This document shows, one piece after another, positions 1 through 5,769 of a stretch of 5,836 bases of DNA (position 1 is its first letter; the number at the start of each line of letters is the position of its first letter). The stretch covers positions 6,743 to 12,578 of the forward strand of contig PGXR01000181.1 in assembly GCA_002839245.1 (NCBI GenBank). The letters are read 5' to 3'. A model generated the notes under the pieces. That model saw only the letters and a program-made list of their open reading frames with translations. It ran no database searches and was not told where the DNA came from. The position numbers were made by a program, and so were the translations under genes. The stretch comes from Spirochaetae bacterium HGW-Spirochaetae-7. Its GTDB lineage: Bacteria > Spirochaetota > Spirochaetia > Treponematales > UBA12059.

Positions 1-1
1 G

Positions 2-106
2 CTCTGGCGGGACGGGCTGAATGGTAAAGATACTATGATTGAGGCGGTGATGTATAGGGAAGCAAGGCAATGTGCAGAACTGGACGCGGGAGGTCTCTCC
101 AGGTAA
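2..106 (+). CDS. C-terminal end of an unidentified upstream gene (partial)
   Basis: From base 2 the second frame is open for 34 codons and ends at TAA (104-106), 32 bases before the likely start of the UvrA-like gene. The peptide has a helix-like stretch (DTMIEAVMYREARQCAELDA) of the kind found at the end of a globular protein. The gene begins outside the window and I do not recognise the family. An open frame of this length can occur by chance, and third-position GC here is uninformative. If real, it would lie directly upstream of the UvrA-like/transporter pair on the same strand and might belong to the same transcript. Confidence 0.4.
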   Translation, partial: LWRDGLNGKDTMIEAVMYREARQCAELDAGGLSR

Positions 107-129
107 ACTGGGTGCATTATCCCTGCCCC

Positions 130-134
130 GGAGG
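130..134 (+). promoter_or_regulatory. Ribosome binding site deciding the UvrA-like start
   Basis: GGAGG lies four bases before the ATG at 139. Family similarity (xIxVxGARxxNLKNI) begins right after this ATG. An in-frame ATG at 70 would add 23 residues with no family resemblance and would overlap the preceding open frame, so 139 is preferred. The spacing is slightly short. Confidence 0.55.
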
Positions 135-138
135 CCCC

Positions 139-2382
139 ATGGATCACGGTTTCATCGAGGTCACAGGTGCTCGGGAAAACAACCTCAAGAACATAAGCCT
201 CCGCCTGCCCAGGAACAAGATCACGGTATTCACCGGCGTGTCCGGATCAGGAAAATCGTCAATCGTTTTCGACACCATAGCCCAGGAAGCTGGAAGGCAG
301 CTGAACGAAACGTACAGCAGCTTCACCCGCCTGTTCTTGCCGCGCTACAAGCGGCCCGAGGTCGACGAGATCAGCAACCTGTCCACGGCCATCGTCATAG
401 ACCAGCACCTCCTCGGCGGCAACTCCCGGTCTACTCTGGGAACCGCGACCGACATCAATGCCCTCCTTCGCCTCTTGTTCTCCCGATTCGCCGACCCCCA
501 CATCGGCTACGGAAACGCATACTCGTTCAACGACCCCATCGGCATGTGCCCCGAATGCGAAGGCATCGGCCGCATCATCACGCTCAACACCGGGACAGCG
601 CTGGACAGGGAGAAGTCGCTGAACGAGGGAGCCATACTGCTGCCCGGCTACACTCCAGGATCCTACTACTGGAAGACCTACGCCGAGTCGGGTTTCTTCG
701 ACAACGACAAGAAGCTGCGTGACTACAACGCCGAGGAATGGCAGCAACTGGTTTACGCCAATCCGCAGAAGGTCGCCGTCAATTACCACGACACTGAATT
801 CAACGCCAGCTACGAGGGGCTGGCAGTCCGATTCATGCGGCAGAACGTGAAGACGGAGAAGGAAGCGAGCAAGCTCGGCGCGAAGCGGATGGCCACCTTC
901 TCCACCACGGCAACCTGCCCGGGTTGCGGCGGCAAACGATACAACCAGAAGGTCCTGTCATCGAAGCTCGGCGCCTATTCAATCTACGACCTGACCGCGG
1001 TGCAGCTTGACGACCTGCCTGGAATCCTCGACGGGTTCACCGATCCACGGTCCAGGCCCATCGTCGACAGCATCCGCGAACGGGTCCGCAACCTGAACGA
1101 AATCGGTTTGGGGTACATGGATTTGAGCCGGGAAACGCCGACCCTGTCAGGCGGCGAATCCCAGCGGGTCAAGATGGTGAAACATCTGTCCAGCAGCCTG
1201 ACCGGACTGCTTTACATCTTCGACGAACCGAGCATCGGGCTCCATCCCCGTGACGTCCACCGCCTGAACGAACTGCTCGTCAAACTGCGGGACAAGGGCA
1301 ACACCATCCTCGTGGTGGAACACGATCCCGACGTGATCAGGATAGGCGACTACATCGTCGACATGGGGCCGAAGGCCGGCTCAGGCGGCGGCCGCATCAT
1401 GTACAGCGGTAGCTACGAGGGCTTGCTGGTTTCCGATACCTTGACGGCCCGGCACCTGGGCAAGAAGACCCAGCTCAACCTGTCGCCGAGACCACCCGCG
1501 GGGTTCATTGAAAGCAGCGCGAGCAGCCTGCACAACCTGAAAAATGTCCGCCTGCGGGTACCCGTGGGAGTCCTGACCGTCGTCTCCGGCGTGGCTGGAT
1601 CTGGCAAGAGCACGCTGGTCCACCAAGTCTTCGCCCGCGAGCATCTCGAAGCGGTGCTGATCGACCAGAGCCCGGTCCAGGCCAACAGCCGCTCAAATCC
1701 GGCAACCTTCACCGACATCATGTCGTCGATCAGGAACGCTTTCGCCCAGGCCAACGGAGTGCCAGCCGGGCTGTTCAGCAATAATTCCGACGGAGCCTGC
1801 CCGGCCTGCAAGGGGGCTGGAGTCATGGAGCTCAACCTGTCTTTCATGGACAAGATGGTGGTGGAGTGCAGCACCTGCAACGGCTCCCGCTTCCGGGAAG
1901 ACGTCCTCTCATACCGTTTCAAGGGAAAGTCGATAGTCGAGGTGATGGCCATGACGGTGGCCGAGGCCGTGCAATTCTTCGAGGCCAAGGACGTGAAGAC
2001 AAAACTCGAAGGACTGCACAGCATCGGGCTGGACTACCTCAGACTTGGCCAGCCACTGGACACCCTTTCAGGCGGAGAATGCCAGAGACTGCGGCTCGCC
2101 AGGGAACTGCGCCGGAAAGGCAGCATCTTCATCCTGGACGAACCGACCACCGGCCTCCACATGTCCGACATCGAGAACCTGTTGCGCATCATAGCCGGAC
2201 TGGTTGCCGGCGGGAACACGGTCGTGGTGATAGAGCACAACCTGGACGTCATCCGGAGGGCAGACTGGATAATCGACATGGGACCCGACGGAGGTTCGGC
2301 AGGTGGCCGGATCCTCTACGAAGGACCGCTGCAGGGCCTCCTGTCATGCGGGCAATCCATCACGGCCAGGTACCTGCTCTGA
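139..2382 (+). CDS. UvrA-like tandem ABC ATPase lacking the UvrB-binding domain (DrrC-type)
   Basis: The protein is 747 aa from the ATG at 139, against about 940 for housekeeping UvrA. The first ATPase half has Walker A at 33-40 (GVSGSGKS), signature LSGGESQR at 336-343, Walker B with D362 E363 and H-loop H395. The second half has Walker A 484-492 (GVAGSGKST), signature LSGGECQR from 643, Walker B D667 E668 and H-loop H700. A complete zinc module C554-x2-C557-x19-C577-x2-C580, which in UvrA contacts DNA, is present, and CPGC at 260-263 marks the signature-insertion domain. The text after the first ATPase core (RFADPH, about residue 121) runs within about 10 residues to SFNDPIGMCPEC. The UvrB-binding domain and the first Cys pair of zinc site 1 are therefore missing; only C137/C140 remain. 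It probably cannot recruit UvrB, so classical excision repair is unlikely. Short UvrA paralogues such as DrrC confer self-resistance to DNA-binding drugs, and the adjacent exporter fits that. The protein is cytoplasmic and acts at DNA. The class is firm; the protective role is inferred. Confidence 0.93.
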   Translation: MDHGFIEVTGARENNLKNISLRLPRNKITVFTGVSGSGKSSIVFDTIAQEAGRQLNETYSSFTRLFLPRYKRPEVDEISNLSTAIVIDQHLLGGNSRSTLGTATDINALLRLLFSRFADPHIGYGNAYSFNDPIGMCPECEGIGRIITLNTGTALDREKSLNEGAILLPGYTPGSYYWKTYAESGFFDNDKKLRDYNAEEWQQLVYANPQKVAVNYHDTEFNASYEGLAVRFMRQNVKTEKEASKLGAKRMATFSTTATCPGCGGKRYNQKVLSSKLGAYSIYDLTAVQLDDLPGILDGFTDPRSRPIVDSIRERVRNLNEIGLGYMDLSRETPTLSGGESQRVKMVKHLSSSLTGLLYIFDEPSIGLHPRDVHRLNELLVKLRDKGNTILVVEHDPDVIRIGDYIVDMGPKAGSGGGRIMYSGSYEGLLVSDTLTARHLGKKTQLNLSPRPPAGFIESSASSLHNLKNVRLRVPVGVLTVVSGVAGSGKSTLVHQVFAREHLEAVLIDQSPVQANSRSNPATFTDIMSSIRNAFAQANGVPAGLFSNNSDGACPACKGAGVMELNLSFMDKMVVECSTCNGSRFREDVLSYRFKGKSIVEVMAMTVAEAVQFFEAKDVKTKLEGLHSIGLDYLRLGQPLDTLSGGECQRLRLARELRRKGSIFILDEPTTGLHMSDIENLLRIIAGLVAGGNTVVVIEHNLDVIRRADWIIDMGPDGGSAGGRILYEGPLQGLLSCGQSITARYLL

Positions 2383-2386
2383 ATAC

Positions 2387-2394
2387 AAAGGAAA
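2387..2394 (+). promoter_or_regulatory. Ribosome binding site of the transporter gene
   Basis: AAAGGAAA sits inside the 17-base gap after the UvrA-like stop codon and five bases before the ATG at 2400. It fixes the transporter start. An in-frame open stretch extends upstream through the UvrA-like gene but has no coding character. Confidence 0.65.
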
Positions 2395-2399
2395 CGTAT

Positions 2400-3578
2400 A
2401 TGTCCAAAAACACACTGGCCAGAGTCGACCGATCGGCCTACGCGTCGATGTTCCTGTATGCCTCGGCCGCCAATGCCCTGCCCATCTGCCTGGTCATGCT
2501 ATCGAGGGAACTCGGGTTCAATCTTACCCAGGCGGGCCTCCTCGGGTTCATCACCTCGCTTGAGCAGTTTTTCGTCCTGATACTCAGCAGTTTTCTGGCC
2601 GCGCGTTTCGGCAAGATCAGGATTCTCAAAACGGCTCTCCTTATCGTAGCGCTCGGGCTATTCGCTTTTTCATTTACCCGCAATTACCTGAGCACGGTCT
2701 CCCTGATGCTGCTCATCGGAATCGGGTACGCCTTCCTGGAAGCCTTGCTGACTCCGCTTGTCCAGGACCTGCATCCCGGGGACGCCGGTTCCAGGATGAA
2801 CCTGATGCACGCATTCTGGCCTACCGGCGTCTTCGTCAGCGTACTTCTCGTGGGTGAACTGCTTTCACGGGGAGTCTCGTGGCGGGCGGTCTTTGCCGGG
2901 CTTTCGGTCGTCGCGCTGGCGGTATTCTTCACCTATCCATCGTCGCGCAGCGTAGCCCTGCCACGGTCCCGGACCGATTTCAGCCACATGGGAGAGATAC
3001 TGTCATGCAAGCGTTTCTGGTTTCTCGGGGCGGCGCTCTTCTTCGCGGGTGGCTCGGAGGTCGCGTTCGCCTTCTGGTCGGCCAGCTACATACAGCTGCA
3101 CTTCCACACCCTGCCGCGGGCAGGCGCGCTCGGAGCGGCAATCTTCGCCCTCGGCATGGTGACCGGCCGCATGGCAAGCGCCGGCCTCCTCAAGCGCATC
3201 GGCTTGAAGCGGCTTGTACTCGGTACAGCCATCCTTGCCCTTGCAGGAAGTCTGACCTTCTTCTGGATAGAAAACCTGGCAACCCTCTACGCGTTCATGT
3301 TCTTCATGGGCCTGACTATCGCCTGCTACTGGCCCAGCATCCAGTCGTACGCGGCCCAGGTGCTGCCGGTGGACGCCACGGTGCTGATGATCTTCCTCTC
3401 GTGCTTCGGCATTCCGGGCGCCAGCCTCTCGCCGCTCCTGATGGGAATTATAGGCGACCGTTACGGCCTCCGCATTTCATTTATCGTAGCACCAATCTTC
3501 CTGCTGTTTCTTGTGCTTTGCATGAGTTTAGAGGGCAGGTTCAATGGCACGAACCGTCGAGGAATTGTCGCGCGATGA
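2400..3578 (+). CDS. Major facilitator superfamily (MFS) transporter
   Basis: The protein is 392 aa and strongly hydrophobic, with about 12 predicted membrane helices; the first few lie near residues 13-33, 45-67, 75-92 and 97-120. The loop between helices 2 and 3 carries a motif A-like ARFGKIR (68-74). A second copy of the motif, GDRYGLR, is at 352-358 near the end of the second half, showing the usual two-fold MFS repeat. Acidic residues E55 and E114 lie within predicted helices and could couple transport to protons. The stretch NLMHAFWPTG (134-143) resembles helix 5 of sugar/drug-type MFS proteins. It is an inner-membrane secondary transporter. The substrate cannot be read from sequence. 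Its position 17 bases behind the UvrA-like gene suggests cotranscription and a shared role, most simply efflux of a DNA-damaging or DNA-binding compound. The last 15 residues are polar, arginine-rich and cytosolic. The gene converges on a PIN toxin gene with 20 bases between, too little for a separate terminator. Confidence 0.9.
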   Translation: MSKNTLARVDRSAYASMFLYASAANALPICLVMLSRELGFNLTQAGLLGFITSLEQFFVLILSSFLAARFGKIRILKTALLIVALGLFAFSFTRNYLSTVSLMLLIGIGYAFLEALLTPLVQDLHPGDAGSRMNLMHAFWPTGVFVSVLLVGELLSRGVSWRAVFAGLSVVALAVFFTYPSSRSVALPRSRTDFSHMGEILSCKRFWFLGAALFFAGGSEVAFAFWSASYIQLHFHTLPRAGALGAAIFALGMVTGRMASAGLLKRIGLKRLVLGTAILALAGSLTFFWIENLATLYAFMFFMGLTIACYWPSIQSYAAQVLPVDATVLMIFLSCFGIPGASLSPLLMGIIGDRYGLRISFIVAPIFLLFLVLCMSLEGRFNGTNRRGIVAR

Positions 3579-3598
3579 TGTTCAAGACTGGTTGCGCT

Positions 3599-4000
3599 TC
3601 AGTTCCCCGCTATGCCAATACGCAACAAGCCGTCAATCTCGCTAAAATGCGCGTCAAGGCTCAACAAGCGGCAACCGTGCTCCATGCAACTTGCCGCGAT
3701 CCAGGCATCGTTGGAAGGAATAGGCTTACCCTTCTTCCTGAGCATGCGCTTTATTTCTGCAAACCATTCGGCGGTCGCGTCAGTAATTGGCACACAAACG
3801 GTGCGCGGCTTTTCCCGGAACCTTTCGAGGATTTTCCTGTTCTCAGCGGCATGCGAACCGAGCTGGAATCCTTCGAGAAGTTCTCCTACGACGATGGGCG
3901 ACAGCAGTATTGACTCGTTCTTCGCCAGCTCGTCGGCAACGCGGTCATCACCGGCAATGAGGGCGGAAAAGGCGTTGGTATCGATGAGCACGCGGCTCAT
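3599..4000 (-). CDS. vapC: PIN-domain ribonuclease toxin, VapC-like (module 1)
   Basis: The protein is 133 aa, normal for a VapC toxin. The acidic residues of the PIN metal site are in place: D7 in LIDTN, E40 in VVGELLEG, D98 in PSNDAWIAA and D116 in SLDAHF. PIN toxins are Mg-dependent RNases, many of which cut tRNA or rRNA when the antitoxin is degraded. The spacing of D98 and D116 and the PIPSNDxWIAA segment are typical of the FitB/VapC branch. The start ATG overlaps the antitoxin stop in an ATGA (3997-4000), so translation is probably coupled. The gene runs toward the MFS gene. All catalytic residues remain, so it looks active; its RNA target is unknown. Confidence 0.92.
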   Translation of the reverse strand: MSRVLIDTNAFSALIAGDDRVADELAKNESILLSPIVVGELLEGFQLGSHAAENRKILERFREKPRTVCVPITDATAEWFAEIKRMLRKKGKPIPSNDAWIAASCMEHGCRLLSLDAHFSEIDGLLRIGIAGN

Positions 4001-4251
4001 GGCTGCCAGTTCGCTGCGTCCACGCGCGAATTATCTGTCTGGGAGGTAGTAAAAGCCGCAAGATCATCGGTGCTCCAAAGCCCGCAGAACTCGCGGTAGT
4101 CATCTGCAAACTTGCACTCAACGGACATCCCCAAGGAACGGGCCAAGAGATCCTTTACCATTTGATTCTTGCTCTTCTTGCTTCGCCTGGCTTCTTCTGA
4201 AAGGCGCAAGTCAAGGTTATGATCCAGGGCATGAATGGTGATCGAACCCAT
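3997..4251 (-). CDS. vapB: Ribbon-helix-helix antitoxin, VapB/FitA-like (module 1)
   Basis: The protein is 84 aa from the ATG at 4251, which has GGAGGT five bases upstream. An open frame continues upstream to 4344, but that part lacks family character and covers the promoter. Residues 3-41 form a ribbon-helix-helix DNA-binding fold: a short beta strand (SITIHAL) then two helices ending in VKDLLARSL. This fold dimerises and binds the module's own promoter. The C-terminal part, with YREFCGLWSTDD (52-63) and a final VDAANW, matches the toxin-wrapping tail of FitA/VapB proteins that blocks the PIN active site. The gene precedes its toxin and overlaps it by four bases. Negative autoregulation by the antitoxin-toxin complex is expected for the family. 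Confidence 0.88.
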   Translation of the reverse strand: MGSITIHALDHNLDLRLSEEARRSKKSKNQMVKDLLARSLGMSVECKFADDYREFCGLWSTDDLAAFTTSQTDNSRVDAANWQP

Positions 4252-4270
4252 GGTGCACCTCCATGGTGCA
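4248..4270. repeat. Tandem CCATGGTGCA repeat, candidate operator of module 1
   Basis: CCATGGTGCA occurs twice exactly, at 4248-4257 and 4261-4270, with a 13-base period. Each copy contains the palindrome CCATGG, and GGTGCACC (4252-4259) is a further palindrome. The repeats cover the first antitoxin's start codon and flank its ribosome binding site, and the second copy abuts the proposed -10 box. Paired short sites at this place fit binding by two antitoxin dimers. Alternatively they could arise partly by duplication around the start codon. Confidence 0.45.
4257..4262 (-). promoter_or_regulatory. Ribosome binding site of antitoxin 1
   Basis: On the - strand this reads GGAGGT, five bases before the ATG at 4251. 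It selects the short start over the longer open frame that reaches 4344. Confidence 0.75.
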
Positions 4271-4299
4271 AATATAGCATAATAGTGGTTCAGATTCAA
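4271..4299 (-). promoter_or_regulatory. Sigma70-like promoter of toxin-antitoxin module 1
   Basis: On the - strand, TTGAAT (4299-4294) and TATATT (4276-4271) are separated by 17 bases. An overlapping alternative, TTGAAT with TATGCT, also has 17-base spacing and lies five bases further upstream. Transcription would begin near 4264, giving a leader of only about 13 bases before the ATG at 4251. Confidence 0.5.
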
Positions 4300-4332
4300 T
4301 TCAAAACAGTCAAGACTCCATAGGTCTCTTTC

Positions 4333-4361
4333 TTGAAACTCCACTATTTTCGTGTTACACT
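4333..4361 (+). promoter_or_regulatory. Sigma70-like promoter of toxin-antitoxin module 2
   Basis: TTGAAA (4333-4338) and TACACT (4356-4361) are 17 bases apart. The start of transcription would be near 4368, leaving about 13 bases before the ATG at 4381. The palindrome GTGTtACAC (4352-4360) overlaps the -10 box and is a possible operator half-site pair. The control region is shared with the divergent module 1. Confidence 0.6.
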
Positions 4362-4369
4362 AAACATGT

Positions 4370-4375
4370 GGAGGT
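4370..4375 (+). promoter_or_regulatory. Ribosome binding site of antitoxin 2
   Basis: GGAGGT lies five bases before the ATG at 4381. Both sequence and spacing are the same as at antitoxin 1. Confidence 0.75.
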
Positions 4376-4380
4376 AGTCA

Positions 4381-4608
4381 ATGCGAAATGTTACGGTATC
4401 ACTTGCTGACGAACTAGTCCGCTGGGCACGGGTCTGGGCAGCCGAGCACGAAACAAGCATTTCCGCCATGCTGAGTCAAATCCTCAAAGAAAAGATGGAG
4501 AAAGAAACCCGGTATCTATCGTCCATGAACGACTTTCTTTCCATGGAGGCACGGGAACTGAGCGACGGGTCGGCATACCCATCCCGGGAAAGCCTCTATG
4601 AGCGATAA
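4381..4608 (+). CDS. Ribbon-helix-helix antitoxin, VapB-like (module 2)
   Basis: The protein is 75 aa. Its N-terminus RNVTVSLADELVRWARVWAA (2-21) followed by HETSISAMLSQILKEKM is a CopG/Arc-type ribbon-helix-helix: a beta strand with alternating residues, a first helix, a short turn with S26/S28 and a second helix. The remaining 35 residues are charged and would be the toxin-binding tail. The sequence is only distantly similar to antitoxin 1, so the two modules are not a simple duplication. The stop codon lies 11 bases inside the following toxin gene in another frame, indicating coupled translation. It is expected to bind DNA at its own promoter and neutralise the PIN toxin; both roles are family knowledge, not shown here. 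Confidence 0.82.
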   Translation: MRNVTVSLADELVRWARVWAAEHETSISAMLSQILKEKMEKETRYLSSMNDFLSMEARELSDGSAYPSRESLYER

Positions 4609-5017
4609 GGTTTTTGTGGATACCAATATCCTGGTTTACTCCCGCGACGCTGCCTTTCCCGTAAAACAGCGAATCTGCCATGAACTACTCGCCGGGTTAT
4701 GGAAAAATCGTACTGGCCGATTGAGCGTACAGGTCTGCAACGAGTTCTTCGTTACCGTTACCAGAAAACTGAAACCGGGCCTGGACGAGTGCACTGCCTG
4801 GGACGAGATAGAAACGTATTTTGCCTGGAATCCAGAACCCATTGATTACAAAAGCTTGCGTAAAGCCCGTGAAGCACAAGTCCGCTACCATATGTCCTGG
4901 TGGGACTCCCTCATCGTCGCGTCTGCCTTTTTTTCCGAATGCACAACCATAGTTTCAGAAGACTTGAGTTCCGGCCAGGAATATTTTGGCATCCGGGTAG
5001 TCAATCCTTTTCTGTGA
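4598..5017 (+). CDS. PIN-domain ribonuclease toxin, VapC-like (module 2)
   Basis: The protein is 139 aa. PIN acidic residues are present: D8 in VFVDTNILVYSRD, E49 in SVQVCNEFFVTVTRKL, D103 in SWWDSLIVASA and D122 in SEDLSSGQ. The end, FGIRVVNPFL, is typical of this PIN subgroup, in which many members finish in xxIxNPF. It should be a Mg-dependent RNase held inactive by the upstream antitoxin. The start overlaps the antitoxin gene by 11 bases, with GGGAAAG (4586-4592) as a modest ribosome binding site inside that gene. It differs in sequence and subgroup from the module 1 toxin (VxDTNILVY and WWDSLIVA against LIDTNAFSAL and NDAWIAA), so the two antitoxins probably do not cross-neutralise. All catalytic residues are intact. 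Confidence 0.92.
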   Translation: MSDKVFVDTNILVYSRDAAFPVKQRICHELLAGLWKNRTGRLSVQVCNEFFVTVTRKLKPGLDECTAWDEIETYFAWNPEPIDYKSLRKAREAQVRYHMSWWDSLIVASAFFSECTTIVSEDLSSGQEYFGIRVVNPFL

Positions 5018-5086
5018 GCGCTGGACAAACAGGCATCGATGATTACATCGCCGGTGTGAATTACTGACGGATGGCTCGAAGAAACT

Positions 5087-5112
5087 GGGCCGTACTCTTT
5101 CGAATACGACCC
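5087..5112. terminator. Imperfect hairpin between convergent genes, weak terminator candidate
   Basis: GGGCCGTA (5087-5094) and TACGACCC (5105-5112) can pair over eight positions with one mismatch, around a 10-base loop. It lies in the 130-base gap between the converging module 2 toxin and the GRAM-like gene, where a bidirectional terminator would be useful. No clean T-run follows on either strand, so the call is weak. TTCGAAT occurs twice here (5099-5105 and 5119-5125). I see nothing else in 5018-5147. Confidence 0.25.
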
Positions 5113-5147
5113 TGGCTCTTCGAATCGATATATGATTTTTAGCTGTT

Positions 5148-5507
5148 CTATGCCTTCAGCGCTTCCTTGATTGCAATGATCCAGCCCTGGTTATTCCTGG
5201 ATGTGAACTTCATTTTATTGCCGTTCTTCTGATAGATTGTCGTACACTTCATGAAGAACCCGAAGATTCCCAATTGCGCAATCGTGAATCCGGCTGATTC
5301 GATGGTTGCGTTGGCAATGTCTGCCAGTTTTACTTCACGAGTAATTTTTTCCATAAGGGATTCATGAAAAACTCGCTTGGTGGTCAGGAACACCCGGCCG
5401 GCCTGTGCTCCCAGGAAGGGGAATATGATCCTGCCCGCATCGGAACTGATCAGTGTCTCGCCGTCTTCCATCGCCGTCTTGGGTTGCTTCATCTTTTCAT
5501 TGCTCAT
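5148..5507 (-). CDS. Small GRAM/PH-like domain protein of unknown function
   Basis: The protein is 119 aa from the ATG at 5507, chosen because AAGGAG stands six bases before it. Another ATG seven codons upstream (5528) overlaps the preceding frame's stop in an ATGA but has no such site. After a polar N-terminus of about 15 residues, GETLISSDAGRI and then GRVFLTTKRVFHES (37-50) form the beta-strand pattern seen at the start of GRAM and bacterial PH-like domains. The last helix (GWIIAIKEAL) is the usual C-terminal cap. No signal peptide or clear membrane segment is present, although LGIFGFFMK is hydrophobic. Such domains bind lipids or mediate protein contacts; the actual role here is unknown. 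It converges on the module 2 toxin gene. Confidence 0.7.
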   Translation of the reverse strand: MSNEKMKQPKTAMEDGETLISSDAGRIIFPFLGAQAGRVFLTTKRVFHESLMEKITREVKLADIANATIESAGFTIAQLGIFGFFMKCTTIYQKNGNKMKFTSRNNQGWIIAIKEALKA

Positions 5508-5513
5508 GGTTTG

Positions 5514-5519
5514 CTCCTT
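5514..5519 (-). promoter_or_regulatory. Ribosome binding site of the GRAM-like gene
   Basis: On the - strand this reads AAGGAG, six bases before the ATG at 5507. It is the reason for preferring that start to the ATG at 5528. Confidence 0.7.
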
Positions 5520-5524
5520 GGATT

Positions 5525-5758
5525 TCATGGTCTCAGGCTAAGAATTTTTGCAATGGTACTATCACTGAGCTTGACTTCGCTCTTCTGCACGACAGGGGGG
5601 ACGATTCGCCATTTATATACCCACGAGTTCTCTACTATGGAACTTTCTATTTCCACTATAGAGTACGGTCCAGTTGCTTTTACCGGCACCGGATTATCAA
5701 ATGCATCGGTCACCGTTTCGCTGTAGCCATCACCGTTGCGGGTCGACACAATGCTTTG
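5525..5758 (-). pseudogene. Open frame without a proper start, probable 3' remnant of a gene
   Basis: On the - strand a frame runs from just after a TAA (5761-5759) to a TGA at 5527-5525, about 77 codons. The peptide has a beta-rich, extracellular-protein flavour (TRNGDGYSETVTDAFDNPVP, then IVENSWVYKWRIVPP), unlike random translation. No ATG is available. The only early start-like codon is GTG at 5749, which has no ribosome binding site. The simplest reading is the C-terminal end of a longer gene whose front was lost or interrupted near the palindromic element at 5770-5835. Its stop overlaps an ATG (5528) in front of the GRAM-like gene as ATGA, suggesting the two were once an operon. I do not recognise the family. 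A short genuine gene starting at GTG 5749 is the alternative. Confidence 0.4.
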
Positions 5759-5769
5759 TTAGTTCGTCG

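Noticed and set aside
70..138. A longer N-terminus for the UvrA-like gene starting at ATG 70
   Set aside because: The extra 23 residues do not resemble the family, overlap another open frame and lack a good ribosome binding site. GGAGG precedes the ATG at 139.
139..2382. Housekeeping excinuclease UvrA
   Set aside because: The UvrB-binding domain is missing and the protein is about 200 residues short, so it is a paralogue rather than the repair UvrA.
1866..2399. Upstream in-frame extension of the transporter through the UvrA-like gene
   Set aside because: The translation there is arginine- and histidine-rich shadow text, the opposite of a membrane protein. AAAGGAAA and the ATG at 2400 give a clean start.
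2879..3913. A 344-codon open frame across the transporter end and the PIN toxin gene
   Set aside because: It overlaps two well-supported genes in other frames and has low-complexity shadow composition with no recognisable domain.
4271..4308. TTGACT (4308-4303, - strand) as the -35 box of module 1
   Set aside because: Its distance to the nearest good -10 sequence is 23 bases or more, too long; the TTGAAT boxes give 17.
4252..4344. A longer antitoxin 1 starting at 4344
   Set aside because: The added residues cover the promoter, lack ribbon-helix-helix character and have no ribosome binding site. GGAGGT points to the ATG at 4251.
5508..5528. ATG at 5528 as the start of the GRAM-like gene
   Set aside because: The ATGA overlap with the upstream stop is attractive, but AAGGAG is ideally placed for the ATG at 5507 and lies inside the longer version's coding sequence.
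5632..5661. Imperfect inverted repeat CTATGGAA / TTCCACTATAG
   Set aside because: It lies within the remnant's open frame, pairs poorly beyond five bases and has no associated T-run or site.
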